Origin: Megamonas hypermegale
Lineage (GTDB): Bacteria; Bacillota; Negativicutes; Selenomonadales; Selenomonadaceae
Direction of reading: 5' to 3'
NCBI RefSeq assembly: GCF_900187035.1
Contig: NZ_LT906446.1
Span: forward strand, 1,550,001 to 1,614,000
Length of the DNA stretch: 64,000 bases
Position numbers and translations under genes: made by a program. Shown here in pieces: positions 8,479 through 17,354 of the stretch (position 1 is its first letter; each line of letters opens with the position of its first letter). The notes beneath the pieces are model-generated. The model made no database searches and was not told where the DNA came from. It worked only from the letters and a program-made list of their open reading frames with translations.

Positions 8479-9090
8479 ATGTTTAAAAAATCTCTCTTCT
8501 TATTTTGCTTACTTTTTTTTATGCTGTTTAGCACTTGTTTTGCACAAGCACAGCAAACTCAACCTTTAAAAGTGGCAATAATGCCTGTAGTAACCGATGT
8601 ATCCGGTCAGAAAGATGTGAAAGCTCAACTTTACTCAGCGCTTAAACAACAAATGTACATTCCTTTAAATGGTACACTTCAAGCCGTTAAATACATCGAT
8701 GCAGAAACAGTATACATTGCAATGCAAAAATCTAACTTTACGAACGAGCAAAATCTTGATACACTAAAACGTACAGCTGATTTATTAAACGCTGATATCA
8801 TTGTTGGCTACAGTGTTCCAAATATGTTTCAACGCTATTTCCATATGGCTTCACATTTAGAAGGAAGCCCTGTGATAAATAGCTATATCTCCTTAAAACT
8901 TTGGGCATATTATAGACCACTAAATAAAACAGTAGAAATGTCTACTACAAGAAGTTACCTAGATACATTATCAACTTTCGGTACACTTTCTTCACTTGCT
9001 GATGATGCTTCTTACTATTTAAATAAAAAAGCTGATTTAAAAAGTTTATTAAAACAATCCATACAAATACAGAAAGGTGATGTTCAATGA
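8479..9090 (+). CDS. Secreted protein of unknown function
   Basis: The 203-residue protein starts with a clear signal peptide (MFKK, then a Leu/Phe-rich core, then AQAQQ near residue 25). The mature part begins with a KVAIMPVVTD strand and contains an ADIIVGYSVP segment, reminiscent of secreted alpha/beta proteins that share the first strand of the TolB/CsgG-like fold. I cannot name a family. A strong ribosome site (TAAGGAG) precedes the ATG. The stop overlaps the start of the GNAT gene (ATGA type), so the two are translationally coupled. Confidence 0.75.
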   Translation: MFKKSLFLFCLLFFMLFSTCFAQAQQTQPLKVAIMPVVTDVSGQKDVKAQLYSALKQQMYIPLNGTLQAVKYIDAETVYIAMQKSNFTNEQNLDTLKRTADLLNADIIVGYSVPNMFQRYFHMASHLEGSPVINSYISLKLWAYYRPLNKTVEMSTTRSYLDTLSTFGTLSSLADDASYYLNKKADLKSLLKQSIQIQKGDVQ

Positions 9091-9482
9091 ATATCGTTTA
9101 CTCACAAGAAAAAAATTTCACAGCTGAAGCTTTACTCGATTTCTTCACAAAATCCGGCAATCCTGATGCTAAATACGGCGAAGCTCTCGTAAAAGCTATG
9201 AATAATTCAACTGTTATTCATGCTTGGGATAAAGATGCTGATGAAATCGCTGCATTAATCTCTGTAATCGATGATGGCGCAACAACAGCTTATATCCGTT
9301 ATTTAATCGTTGCTCCAAATTATCGTGGCAAAGGTATCAATGATGAATTAATCGCTCAAGTAAAAGCAAAATACGCTGATTATCCTTTTGTATACGCTTT
9401 TGCTCCAGATGATTTTCATGCTTCTTTCTTCACAAAACTCGGCTTCAATGTGATAGATAATATGAAAGTTTTAGCTCGTTAA
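9087..9482 (+). CDS. GNAT family N-acetyltransferase
   Basis: The 131-residue protein has the GNAT acetyl-CoA site, with YIRYLIVAPNYRGKGIND carrying the R/Q-x-x-G-x-G/A-type loop after the central strand, and a C-terminal FFTKLGF motif. The substrate cannot be inferred. Its start overlaps the stop of the secreted-protein gene by 4 nt and a terminator follows, so the pair forms a small operon. Confidence 0.85.
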   Translation: MNIVYSQEKNFTAEALLDFFTKSGNPDAKYGEALVKAMNNSTVIHAWDKDADEIAALISVIDDGATTAYIRYLIVAPNYRGKGINDELIAQVKAKYADYPFVYAFAPDDFHASFFTKLGFNVIDNMKVLAR

Positions 9483-9518
9483 TCAACCGATAAATAAATA
9501 ACGCATATTTTTATAAAC

Positions 9519-9556
9519 AAAGCTTAGTAATATATAAATTTACTGGGCTTTTTTTA
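9519..9556 (+). terminator. Intrinsic terminator after the GNAT gene
   Basis: AAGCTTAGTAA pairs imperfectly with TTACTGGGCTT across an AT-rich loop and is followed by seven T. It ends the two-gene operon. Confidence 0.7.
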
Positions 9557-9641
9557 TAAATATACCTTGATTGCTATTATATATATTATTAATGTATAAT
9601 AATTATTAATTATATAAATAAATTATAAAAGAGGTCTTGTC

Positions 9642-10259
9642 ATGGATTTATCTACTTTTCTTTATTTCTTAATAGCATCTATGTTATTGACCATCGCGCC
9701 AGGGCCAGACATAATGTATCTTTTAGCTAAAAGTCTAGCAGATGGGGCAAGAAGTGGTATCAGCTTAGCTTTAGGTTTAACCACAGGACTTATATTTCAC
9801 ACAACTCTTGTAATCATAGGTGTTGCCGCTATTATACAACAATCGCCACTAGCTTTTGCCATATTAAAATACGCTGGTGCAGCTTATTTATTATATCTAG
9901 CATGGGGAGCATTTCACGCACAAGGCAATTTAAAATTAAACGCTGTAAATAAAAGCGGTTCGTATTTCAAATTATATCGCCGTGGCGTTATCATGAACGT
10001 TTTAAATCCTAAAGTATTATTATTTTTCTTGGCATTTTTGCCACAATTCGTCAATTTAAATTCTAATAGCGTTAGTCTTCAAATTGCCTTTTTAGGATTT
10101 ATCTTCGGTCTGCAAACACTTGTAATATTCTCCCTCGTTGCCATCTGTGCAGGCAAAGTACGCGATTATATCTTAAATATCAAAAACTTCAATAAAATAA
10201 TGGGCTATGTACAAGGTATTGTATTACTCCTCATAAGCTTAGCCTTAATCATAAGTTAA
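9642..10259 (+). CDS. LysE/RhtB family amino-acid exporter
   Basis: The 205-residue membrane protein is of LysE/RhtB length with about six hydrophobic segments. It carries the family's N-terminal signature (APGPDIMYLLAKSL, about residues 20-33) and the internal GVIMNVLNPKVLLFFLAFLP segment. Members export amino acids such as lysine, homoserine or threonine; the substrate is not readable here. The gene stands alone behind an AT-rich upstream region. Its downstream terminator has been split by an IS element 24 bp after the stop codon. Confidence 0.9.
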   Translation: MDLSTFLYFLIASMLLTIAPGPDIMYLLAKSLADGARSGISLALGLTTGLIFHTTLVIIGVAAIIQQSPLAFAILKYAGAAYLLYLAWGAFHAQGNLKLNAVNKSGSYFKLYRRGVIMNVLNPKVLLFFLAFLPQFVNLNSNSVSLQIAFLGFIFGLQTLVIFSLVAICAGKVRDYILNIKNFNKIMGYVQGIVLLLISLALIIS

Positions 10260-10339
10260 TAAAAAAAGCTCTTGAACTATCTTGAACTGCACCCCAAAAG
10301 TTGGACAAAAAAAACAACTTTTGGAGGTGCAGTTTTTTT

Positions 10340-10852
10340 ATGACTAAATACTCAAATGAATTTAAAGTTAAAGCAATTAAAATGGTTTTAAAAGGAGATT
10401 CTATTTATCATGTAGCTAAAATTCTAAACATGCCAAATACAGCTCCTCTTCGCAGATGGATATTTCATTATGAAAATGGTGGCATTTCACAACTTCTTCA
10501 TAAAAATCGTAAATATACTCCTATCTTTAAACAAAAAGTTATTGAATATAAATGGCTACATCATTTATCATTAAATCAAACAGCAGCCAAATTTTCCATT
10601 CCTAATACTGGTACAATTTCTACATGGGAAAAATTGTATAGCTCTTATGGATTTTCTGGCTTAGTTTCTAAGAAACGAGGTAGACCATCTATGAAAAAAT
10701 CTAAATCTAAAAATAAGGTTAACAAACCTAAAAAAGAACTTTCTTATGTTGAACAATTGGAACAAGAAAATTATCAATTAAGGATGGAAAATGACTTATT
10801 AAAAAAGTGGCATGCCTTAATGAAGCAATGGGAAAAGGAAGGAAGACACTAG
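10340..10852 (+). CDS. IS150-type transposase OrfA (DNA-binding), copy A
   Basis: The 170-residue OrfA starts at the ATG at 10340, preceded by GGAGGTG. An upstream in-frame TTG in the inverted repeat is not needed. It has two helix-turn-helix units (MTKYSNEFKVKAIKMVLKGD region and a second near residues 75-110), a basic linker and a C-terminal leucine-zipper-like helix (YVEQLEQENYQLRMENDLL). This is the layout of IS150-group OrfA, which binds the element ends. Its 3' end overlaps orfB in the -1 frame. This copy has two extra codons (Ser-Lys) in the linker relative to copy B. Confidence 0.93.
   Translation: MTKYSNEFKVKAIKMVLKGDSIYHVAKILNMPNTAPLRRWIFHYENGGISQLLHKNRKYTPIFKQKVIEYKWLHHLSLNQTAAKFSIPNTGTISTWEKLYSSYGFSGLVSKKRGRPSMKKSKSKNKVNKPKKELSYVEQLEQENYQLRMENDLLKKWHALMKQWEKEGRH
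10801..10807 (+). promoter_or_regulatory. Slippery heptamer A AAA AAG for -1 frameshifting
   Basis: Read in the OrfA frame (TTA AAA AAG), this is the canonical -1 slippery site. Slipping here enters the OrfB frame exactly where its open frame begins, giving an OrfAB fusion transposase. Both IS copies keep it. Confidence 0.85.
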
Positions 10853-11700
10853 TTTTAGTAATTGCTAAATTAAGGAAAAAATATACTCTAAAAACCCTAT
10901 TAAACTATACAAAATTAGCTAAAAGCACATATTATGATGCATTAAAAAAATTATCAAAAGAAGACAAATATAAAGGATTAAAAACATTAATTCATAATAT
11001 TTGTAATAAAAATCATGGAAGATATGGATATAGAAGAGTAACTTTGCAGCTGCATAAACAAGGAATAAAAGTCAATCATAAAGTAGTTATGAGATTGATG
11101 AAAGAAGAAAATTTAACATGCAAGATAAGAGCAAAGAAATATAAATCGTATAGAGGGCAAGAAGGGAAAATAGCTAAAAATATATTAAATAGAAATTTCA
11201 AAGCATCAAAACCAAACGAAAAATGGGCAACAGATGTAACAGAATTTGCATTATGTAATGAAAAAATATATTTATCACCAATAATAGATTTATATAACGG
11301 AGAAATAATAAGTTATAAAATATCGAAAAGACCAATACTAAAGCAAGTATTAGATATGGTAGAAGATGCAACAAGAAAGATAAAAGAAACAAAAGGAATA
11401 ATTCTACATTCAGACCAAGGATGGCAGTATCAGAATAGAAGATATCAGGAGTTATTAAAAGAAAAAGGCATTATTCAAAGCATGAGCCGAAAAGGAAATT
11501 GCTTAGATAATGCCGTAATAGAAAATTTCTTTGGTTTGCTAAAAAGCGAATTGTTCTATTTAAAAAAATTTAAATCCGTTGAAGATTTTATAAAAGAGTT
11601 AAAATCTTATATAAAATATTATAATACAAAACGGATAAAGATAAAACTAAAAGGACTTAGTCCCGTAGAATACAGAACTAAGTCTCAATTAGTAGCTTAA
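10807..11700 (+). CDS. IS150-type transposase OrfB (DDE integrase), copy A
   Basis: The 297-residue frame holds an N-terminal HTH_21-type region and an rve integrase core with the DDE triad visible as ATDVTEF, LHSDQGWQY and CLDNAVIENFFG. All three acidic residues are present, so the element looks active. It is most likely made as the C-terminal half of an OrfAB fusion through the -1 slip at 10801-10807. The GTG at its start is probably not a real initiation codon. Confidence 0.95.
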   Translation: MACLNEAMGKGRKTLVLVIAKLRKKYTLKTLLNYTKLAKSTYYDALKKLSKEDKYKGLKTLIHNICNKNHGRYGYRRVTLQLHKQGIKVNHKVVMRLMKEENLTCKIRAKKYKSYRGQEGKIAKNILNRNFKASKPNEKWATDVTEFALCNEKIYLSPIIDLYNGEIISYKISKRPILKQVLDMVEDATRKIKETKGIILHSDQGWQYQNRRYQELLKEKGIIQSMSRKGNCLDNAVIENFFGLLKSELFYLKKFKSVEDFIKELKSYIKYYNTKRIKIKLKGLSPVEYRTKSQLVA

Positions 11701-11734
11701 TTAATATGTCCAATATTTTGGGTGCATATCATCT

Positions 11735-12628
11735 TCAGTAATTCAAGAGCTTTTTGTATTCTCTAGGAGTCATTTTCATATATTTTTTAAACAATTTACT
11801 ATAATAACTACTACTATTAAAACCCACTTTTAAAGCAATTTGCATAATTGAATAATCATCACTTTGCAATAAATATAAACTCTGTTGAATGCGATAATAT
11901 AAAATATATTCAAATACACTTTCCTTCATAAACTTTTTAAAACTATGACTACAATCACTTATAGATATATGTATATTATTAGCAATAAGCTTTAATGTTA
12001 TTTTTTCCGCATAATGTATATGAATAAACTCTATTATCTGTTTCACTTTTACTAATTGTTTATAATAATTTTTATCCATACCTATTTCAATTTCGCTTTC
12101 AAAAATTTCCCACAATATTTGCCATAACTTTAATAAATGCTCTTTTATCTCCATTTCATAAAATAAACTTTTCTTTTGATAACATTTATCGATATATTTT
12201 ATTTGCTTTATTATCTTTTTTTCCAATTTATTTTCTGGTAAAAAAATAAAAGATGCCAAATTTTTACTATAAATAATAGGCAGTATATATTTTTTATAAA
12301 TCAACTCTTCTTCATTTGCCAAAAAATGTGCATTAAATGTCATTGCAAAATATTTACATTCTTCTTTATTTATATGTTCTCCTCTATGAAAGGTATTCGC
12401 ATTAACAAATAAACATTGCCCTTTTTTTAGTTCATAAATTTTATCATTAACATGATATTTCATTCTACCTTGATATACATATGTAAACTCTATTTCTTTA
12501 TGCCAATGACAAGCAAATTTTCCATTATAATATTGCCAAATGTCTTCATAACCTATTCTAAAAGGAAATTGTATATTACCATGTTGCTTTAATTCTTGTT
12601 TATTTTTATCTATTAATAAATCTCTCAC
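11735..12628 (-). CDS. AraC family transcriptional regulator with cupin domain
   Basis: The 297-residue protein has an N-terminal cupin sensor (about residues 20-110, with HWHKEIEFTYVYQGRM and GQCLFVNANTFHRGEH). A two-HTH AraC domain lies at the C-terminus (about 195-297, ending FNSSSYYSKLFKKYMKMTPREYKK). Such regulators usually sense a sugar or small carbon compound. It is divergent from the acetyltransferase gene at 12746 and may control it. The last codons overlap the right arm of the terminator that the IS disrupted, and the IS lies 3 bp beyond the stop codon. Confidence 0.92.
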   Translation of the reverse strand: MRDLLIDKNKQELKQHGNIQFPFRIGYEDIWQYYNGKFACHWHKEIEFTYVYQGRMKYHVNDKIYELKKGQCLFVNANTFHRGEHINKEECKYFAMTFNAHFLANEEELIYKKYILPIIYSKNLASFIFLPENKLEKKIIKQIKYIDKCYQKKSLFYEMEIKEHLLKLWQILWEIFESEIEIGMDKNYYKQLVKVKQIIEFIHIHYAEKITLKLIANNIHISISDCSHSFKKFMKESVFEYILYYRIQQSLYLLQSDDYSIMQIALKVGFNSSSYYSKLFKKYMKMTPREYKKLLNY

Positions 12629-12745
12629 TAAAATCCGCTCACTTCATAAAAAATGCAAGATATTTATATATTTTAATTATATAATAACACAAATGAAACA
12701 TTCCAATTACTATAATAAAGAAAATTAATAGGAGGATATGTTTCT

Positions 12746-13342
12746 ATGAATGAATTATTAAAATGTTTACACGATCAACAATTTAATTGTACTGATGAAA
12801 AATTAGTTTCAATCATCGCTAAAGCTCGCAAACTCACTAAACAATACAATCAAACTAATTTTGAAGATACAATTCAAAAAGAAAATATTTTATCTGAACT
12901 ATTTGCAAAAATAGGCAATAACGTAAAAATTGATGTGCCCTTTTATTGTGATTATGGTCAACATATTTCTATCGGTAATAATGTAATTATCAATATTAAC
13001 TGTACTTTTGTAGATTGTAATAAAATAACCATTGGCAATAATGTTTTAATCGCTTCTAATGTTCAAATTTATACAGCTACTCATCCAGTAGATATCAATG
13101 AACGTTTACTAAAAAATTGGTCTTATGATAATCCCCATGCTTTTTTTAACACCTATGCTTTGCCAGTAACCATTGAAGACAACGTCTGGATTGGTGGTGG
13201 AGTTATAATTTTACCAGGTGTAACTATTGGCAAAAATTCAGTAATCGGTGCAGGAAGTATCGTTAACAAATCCATACCACCTAATTCATTAGCTGTGGGA
13301 AATCCCTGCAAAGTCATTCGTGAGATTAATAAAAAAGATTAA
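12746..13342 (+). CDS. Sugar O-acetyltransferase, maltose/galactoside type (hexapeptide repeat)
   Basis: The 198-residue protein has an N-terminal Mac domain followed by a left-handed beta helix of hexapeptide repeats. It contains the catalytic-His segment TATHP and the acetyl-CoA loop with VWIGGGVIILPGVTIGKNSV, as in Maa, LacA and NodL. It transfers acetyl from acetyl-CoA to a sugar hydroxyl. AGGAGG precedes the ATG. A paralogue lies at 39113-39748. The divergent AraC gene is its likely regulator, which is inference. Confidence 0.9.
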   Translation: MNELLKCLHDQQFNCTDEKLVSIIAKARKLTKQYNQTNFEDTIQKENILSELFAKIGNNVKIDVPFYCDYGQHISIGNNVIININCTFVDCNKITIGNNVLIASNVQIYTATHPVDINERLLKNWSYDNPHAFFNTYALPVTIEDNVWIGGGVIILPGVTIGKNSVIGAGSIVNKSIPPNSLAVGNPCKVIREINKKD

Positions 13343-13375
13343 AAGACTTCAAACATAAAATAACTTTAGATAAAA

Positions 13376-13411
13376 AAATACCAGTAGAAATAATATCTAC
13401 TGGTATTTTTT
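13376..13411. terminator. Bidirectional terminator between the acetyltransferase gene and lysS
   Basis: AATACCAGTAGA and TCTACTGGTATT form a 12-bp stem with A-rich and T-rich flanks. It serves the converging genes at 13342 and 13420. Confidence 0.85.
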
Positions 13412-13419
13412 ATATCTTA

Positions 13420-14913
13420 TTATTGATTTTCAATTGGTTTCATTGTTGGGAATAAAAGTACATCACGAATTGATGGGCTGTCTGTTAAGAACATAACAAG
13501 ACGGTCGATACCAATTCCGAGACCACCCGTTGGTGGAAGACCATATTCAAGAGCTGTGATATAATCATGGTCCATCATGTGAGCTTCATCATCACCGTTT
13601 TCACGAGCTTTTTGCTGGTCGATAAAGCGCTGTTCTTGGTCGATTGGGTCATTGAGTTCGGAGAAACCATTTGCAAGTTCACGACCATAAACGAATGCTT
13701 CAAAACGGTCAGTGAATGCTGGATTTTCTTTATTGCGTTTAGCAAGTGGAGAAACTTCTGTTGGATACTGAGTTACAAAAGTTGGCTGAATTAAAGTGGA
13801 TTCAACTTTTTCATCGAATACTTCATACATGATTTCGCCAATAGTGTTTTTGCCTTCTGTTGGTACGCCAACTTCATCAGCCATTGCACGAGCGTCTTCA
13901 ACAGTCTGTGCTTTGCTGAAGTCTTTACCAGTAACTTCTAATACTGCATCATTCATAGTTACACGGCGGAAAGAAGATAAATCAATTTCAGTACCTTCAT
14001 AAGTGATAGTAGTTGAACCGCAAGCATCAAGTGCTGCTTGACGAACGATACCTTCTGTTACATCCATTAATTCATTGTAATCAGCATAAGCCTGATAAAT
14101 TTCAATGGAAGTGAATTCTGGATTATGTCTGATATCGATACCTTCATTACGGAATACACGACCGAGTTCATAAACGCGTTCCAAACCACCAACTACAAGA
14201 CGTTTTAAGTATAATTCTGTAGCGATACGGAGATACATATCAATATCAAGTGCATTATGATGAGTGATGAATGGACGAGCATTTGCACCACCAGCAATTG
14301 GGCTTAATACTGGTGTTTCAACTTCTAAGAAGTTGCGGTCATCTAAGTATTTACGAATGGATTTAATGATTTTTGTACGTGCGATAAAAGTCTGACGAAC
14401 ATCTGGATTTACGATTAAATCTAAGTAACGTTGACGATAACGAGTTTCTACGTCTTTTAATCCATGGAATTTTTCTGGAAGTGGACGAAGAGATTTTGCT
14501 AAGATGGAGAAATCTGTTACTTTAACAGTGATTTCACCGCGATGTGTTTTAAATAAAGTACCTTCAACACCTACGATATCACCTATATCTAATAATTTAA
14601 ATTCGCCATATTTTTCTTCACCGAGATTATCTAAACGGAAATATGCTTGAATTTTGCCACTGAGGTCTTCAACTACTGTAAAGCTTGCTTTACCATGGCC
14701 ACGTACAGCCATTAAACGACCTGCCATGCGTACAACAGTTTCTTCGCCTAATGTTTCAAACTGGTCTAAAAGTTCTTGTGCATGATGAGTTACATCATAT
14801 TTACGACCAAATGGTTCAATTCCTTTATCTATAAAAGCCTGCATTTTATTACGACGTACCTGCATGAGTTCATTAACGTCTTGTTGCTTTTCTTCTACAT
14901 GTTGTTTTGCCAA
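13420..14913 (-). CDS. lysS: Lysyl-tRNA synthetase, class II
   Basis: LysS attaches lysine to tRNA-Lys. The 497-residue protein has the N-terminal OB anticodon-binding domain ([18 protein letters not shown]) and the class II core: motif 2 ([18 protein letters not shown]) and motif 3 ([15 protein letters not shown]). Length is normal. It lies 37 bp downstream of greA on the same strand, a common pairing in Firmicutes, and is probably cotranscribed with it. Confidence 0.97.
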   Translation of the reverse strand: MAKQHVEEKQQDVNELMQVRRNKMQAFIDKGIEPFGRKYDVTHHAQELLDQFETLGEETVVRMAGRLMAVRGHGKASFTVVEDLSGKIQAYFRLDNLGEEKYGEFKLLDIGDIVGVEGTLFKTHRGEITVKVTDFSILAKSLRPLPEKFHGLKDVETRYRQRYLDLIVNPDVRQTFIARTKIIKSIRKYLDDRNFLEVETPVLSPIAGGANARPFITHHNALDIDMYLRIATELYLKRLVVGGLERVYELGRVFRNEGIDIRHNPEFTSIEIYQAYADYNELMDVTEGIVRQAALDACGSTTITYEGTEIDLSSFRRVTMNDAVLEVTGKDFSKAQTVEDARAMADEVGVPTEGKNTIGEIMYEVFDEKVESTLIQPTFVTQYPTEVSPLAKRNKENPAFTDRFEAFVYGRELANGFSELNDPIDQEQRFIDQQKARENGDDEAHMMDHDYITALEYGLPPTGGLGIGIDRLVMFLTDSPSIRDVLLFPTMKPIENQ

Positions 14914-14950
14914 CTTGGTTCCTCCTGTTCTTTTATCTGTTTATCTTCTA

Positions 14951-15433
14951 TTATTTTACGATTTCCATAATTTTATATTCCAAAACACCTGCTGGTACTT
15001 TTACCTGAACAACTGTTCCGACTGTTTTACCTAAGATTGCAGCTCCTACAGGAGATTCATTAGAAATTTTACCTTCTGTTGTATCTGCTTCAGTAGAACC
15101 TACGATTGTGTAAGTTTCATCTTCATCGTATTCCATATCTTTAATTACTACAGTATTACCGAGATGAACTACATTTTTATTAGCACCAGAAACATCAGCT
15201 TTGATGATTTCACTGTTTCTGATTTGTTTTTCTAATGTGAGGATTTCACCTTCAATAAAAGCTTGTTCGTTTTTAGCATCATCATATTCGGAGTTTTCGC
15301 TAAGGTCTCCGAGTGCGATTGCTGCTTTTAAACGGTCAGCAACTTCCAAACGACGGACACTTTTTAAATATTCCAGTTTTTCTTCGAGCTTTTTCAAGCC
15401 TTCTTCGGTTAAAACTACGCGTTTATCTGCCAT
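14951..15433 (-). CDS. greA: Transcription elongation factor GreA
   Basis: GreA stimulates cleavage of backtracked transcripts by RNA polymerase. The 160-residue protein has the N-terminal coiled coil with the acidic tip ([16 protein letters not shown], about residues 43-58) that reaches the active site, and the C-terminal FKBP-like domain ([16 protein letters not shown]). It is upstream of lysS in the same direction. An AAAGGAAG ribosome site precedes the ATG. Confidence 0.97.
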   Translation of the reverse strand: MADKRVVLTEEGLKKLEEKLEYLKSVRRLEVADRLKAAIALGDLSENSEYDDAKNEQAFIEGEILTLEKQIRNSEIIKADVSGANKNVVHLGNTVVIKDMEYDEDETYTIVGSTEADTTEGKISNESPVGAAILGKTVGTVVQVKVPAGVLEYKIMEIVK

Positions 15434-15670
15434 TTTTCTGCTTCCTTTCCACTCTAAAAATTCAAGTTTATACTCTGTTTTATCAAATTAAACCTTTTAA
15501 TAATAATAGAAGAGTGCCAAGCAAATGCCTGACACTACCACTTTACAATCAGCAAATATTATATAGTTTTTAAGACTTTTTGTCAATTTTTGACAGTGTA
15601 AATCAAGTTTTTTATACTATACATAGAAATACAAATTCACCTAGATTTTACACGAAAAGAGGTCTTTTTT

Positions 15671-16303
15671 ATGAAAACACGCCTATTTATTTTACTTTCC
15701 TGTTTCATTTTTGCTATTTTCTCACTCGGAATGACCTTTGCACCCACATCACAACAATTTTCCTACAATGGTTTAAAATTAGGTGATGATTATAATAAGA
15801 TGATTGAACGCTTCGGCACACCTCGTTATGACCAATCAGATTATGCTTGGGGCAATAAATTAACTTATTATATCTATAAAAATGAAAATAAAATCGGCAT
15901 CAATACTGATACTGGAAAAGTAGTCGATATTGTTATCATAGATGATACGTATAATAACGGCGATACTTTAAAAGATGGTACTACTTCATATAAAATAGAA
16001 GATATTTTCGGCAAGACGCAACGTCAATTCATAAACGGTCAAGTTTGCTATGCTTATAAAAATGGCGATGAACGCATTTTATTACAGGTAGAACCAACTG
16101 ACCGCTATTTGGAAAGCTTTCGCATAACATCACTACCGATTGAACTTCCTGAAGATACAACAGCTTATCTGCCAGATGATACTACAGATGAAAGTGAAAA
16201 TCCATTATTCGGTGATAAAGAAATCGATACTTCCGCTGTAACTGGTGACAAAGTAAAAAGTGGCGGTTTTAAAATAAATTACCGTTATTCTGTAACAAAA
16301 TAA
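15671..16303 (+). CDS. Secreted protein with a CAP-associated-like domain, function unknown
   Basis: The 210-residue protein has a signal peptide (MKTRLFILLSCFIFAIFSLG). A domain follows that begins LKLGDDYNKMIERFGTPRYD with a W...YYIY segment and a VVDIVI strand. This pattern resembles the domain attached to secreted CAP proteins and SmpA-like folds, in which a G...D..I..FG.P motif recurs. Similarity is by eye only. The C-terminus is acidic and low-complexity (ELPEDTTAYLPDDTTDE). Its last 19 bp overlap the end of the convergent ribF gene. Confidence 0.7.
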   Translation: MKTRLFILLSCFIFAIFSLGMTFAPTSQQFSYNGLKLGDDYNKMIERFGTPRYDQSDYAWGNKLTYYIYKNENKIGINTDTGKVVDIVIIDDTYNNGDTLKDGTTSYKIEDIFGKTQRQFINGQVCYAYKNGDERILLQVEPTDRYLESFRITSLPIELPEDTTAYLPDDTTDESENPLFGDKEIDTSAVTGDKVKSGGFKINYRYSVTK

Positions 16304-17220
16304 TCTTTAGCCTTTTGTACATCTTTCTTTAATTGATTTAACAGAGCATCAACTGAAGTAAATTTTATTTCACGGCGAATTGCTTCTAAAAAATCCACGC
16401 GAATGATTTTACCATAGATATCTTTATTGAAATCAAAGATATTGACTTCCACGCGACGGCTTATATCTCTAAATGTTGGATTAGTACCAATGCTCGCTAT
16501 TGCATTGTATTTCTTGCCATCAACATAAGCTGCTACGATGTATACACCGTTTGGCAACATTATGCGATTTTCTTTTATTGCCAAATTAGCAGTTGGATAA
16601 CCAAGCATGCGACCGCGTTTTTTACCGTGAATTACTTCTTCATCAATGCTAAATGGTTTGCCTAACATTTTATTAGCCTTCGCTAAATCGCCATCTAAAA
16701 TGGCTTTGCGAATAGCTGTACTGCTAACCATGCTATTTTGACAGTATACGAAATGATGCATATACGCTTTAAATCCATATTTTTCGCCTTCTTTTTGTAA
16801 AAGCTGTGGCGTACCTGCTCCTTTAGCTCCAAAAGTATAATTTGGTCCCGTTACCACAAATTTTGGAGCTAAATGATTTTCTAACATTTGCATGAATTCT
16901 TCTGGTTGCATATTGCTCATCTGCACTGTAAATTCAACATTGAATAAATAATCTACGCCTAATGCTTCTATATCTCTAATTTTAGCTAGAGTATCATTGA
17001 TTATTGGCATTTTATTGTTGGGAAAAATCACTGAACGCGGGTGATTGCTAAATGTAAAAACAGCACTTTCACCGTGATTTTTCTTAGCTAAATTCACAGC
17101 TTCACAGATGACATTTTGATGACCGAGATGCACACCATCAAATGTGCCTAAAGCTACAGCTAAATTTTTATCTTTAAAATCCGATTTTTTTATATCTGAA
17201 AGCGAAGAAAAAATTTTCAT
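16285..17220 (-). CDS. ribF: Bifunctional riboflavin kinase/FAD synthetase
   Basis: RibF phosphorylates riboflavin to FMN and adenylates FMN to FAD. The 311-residue protein has an N-terminal nucleotidyltransferase domain (GTFDGVHLGHQNVI, about residues 26-39; NYTFGAKGAG) and a C-terminal flavokinase domain (GKKRGRMLGYPTANL, GVYIV). Length and motifs are typical. The 3' end overlaps a convergent gene by 19 bp. Confidence 0.96.
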   Translation of the reverse strand: MKIFSSLSDIKKSDFKDKNLAVALGTFDGVHLGHQNVICEAVNLAKKNHGESAVFTFSNHPRSVIFPNNKMPIINDTLAKIRDIEALGVDYLFNVEFTVQMSNMQPEEFMQMLENHLAPKFVVTGPNYTFGAKGAGTPQLLQKEGEKYGFKAYMHHFVYCQNSMVSSTAIRKAILDGDLAKANKMLGKPFSIDEEVIHGKKRGRMLGYPTANLAIKENRIMLPNGVYIVAAYVDGKKYNAIASIGTNPTFRDISRRVEVNIFDFNKDIYGKIIRVDFLEAIRREIKFTSVDALLNQLKKDVQKAKDYFVTE

Positions 17221-17354
17221 TTATCTTAACCTCTTTATAATAAAATTTCATTATATATTAAATATATTAAAAGGATATCATATATTTAAATGTTGTGCTA
17301 TTAATTAATTTTAAACTTATTGCATTTAATTTACAAAGGAGTTGTTTTTTATCC

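Larger units (their letters stand above)
10283..11731 (+). mobile_element. IS3-family (IS150-like) insertion sequence, copy A
   Basis: The element is 1449 bp and begins TGAACTGCACCC and ends GGGTGCATATCA. The ends are imperfect inverted repeats of about 25 bp with 20 matches, and carry the TG...CA tips usual for this family. TCT is duplicated at both flanks (10280-10282 and 11732-11734). It encodes overlapping OrfA and OrfB. A near-identical copy lies at 57900-59341, and comparing the two defined the boundaries exactly. The insertion point is the loop of an intrinsic terminator between convergent genes. Confidence 0.95.
10263..11755. terminator. Bidirectional intrinsic terminator split by the IS (left arm 10263-10276, right arm 11742-11755)
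   Basis: The left arm AAAAAGCTCTTGAA and right arm TTCAAGAGCTTTTT are perfect 14-bp complements, but the IS now sits between them. With the element and one TCT target copy removed, they close a 13-nt loop (CTATCTTCAGTAA). This would have served both the LysE gene and the convergent AraC gene. The arms are now about 1.5 kb apart, so the original terminator probably no longer works as a hairpin. Confidence 0.85.

Noticed and set aside
10301-10339. Upstream TTG start for OrfA, extending into the inverted repeat
   Set aside because: The ATG at 10340 has a proper GGAGGTG site; the extension would be translated from the terminal repeat and differs in frame context between copies.
15505-15540. Imperfect inverted repeat upstream of greA (AGTGCC...GGCACT-like, minus strand)
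   Set aside because: The arms are short and mismatched with a weak T tract. It is not good enough to call a terminator or attenuator.
17221-17354. Cobalamin riboswitch before cobU
   Set aside because: The space is only 134 bp and I see no B12-box-like sequence or terminator.
17295-17354. A 20-residue N-terminal extension of CobU
   Set aside because: The family begins at the GKIVLITGGARSGKS strand, and the ribosome site AAAGGAG fits the ATG at 17355.
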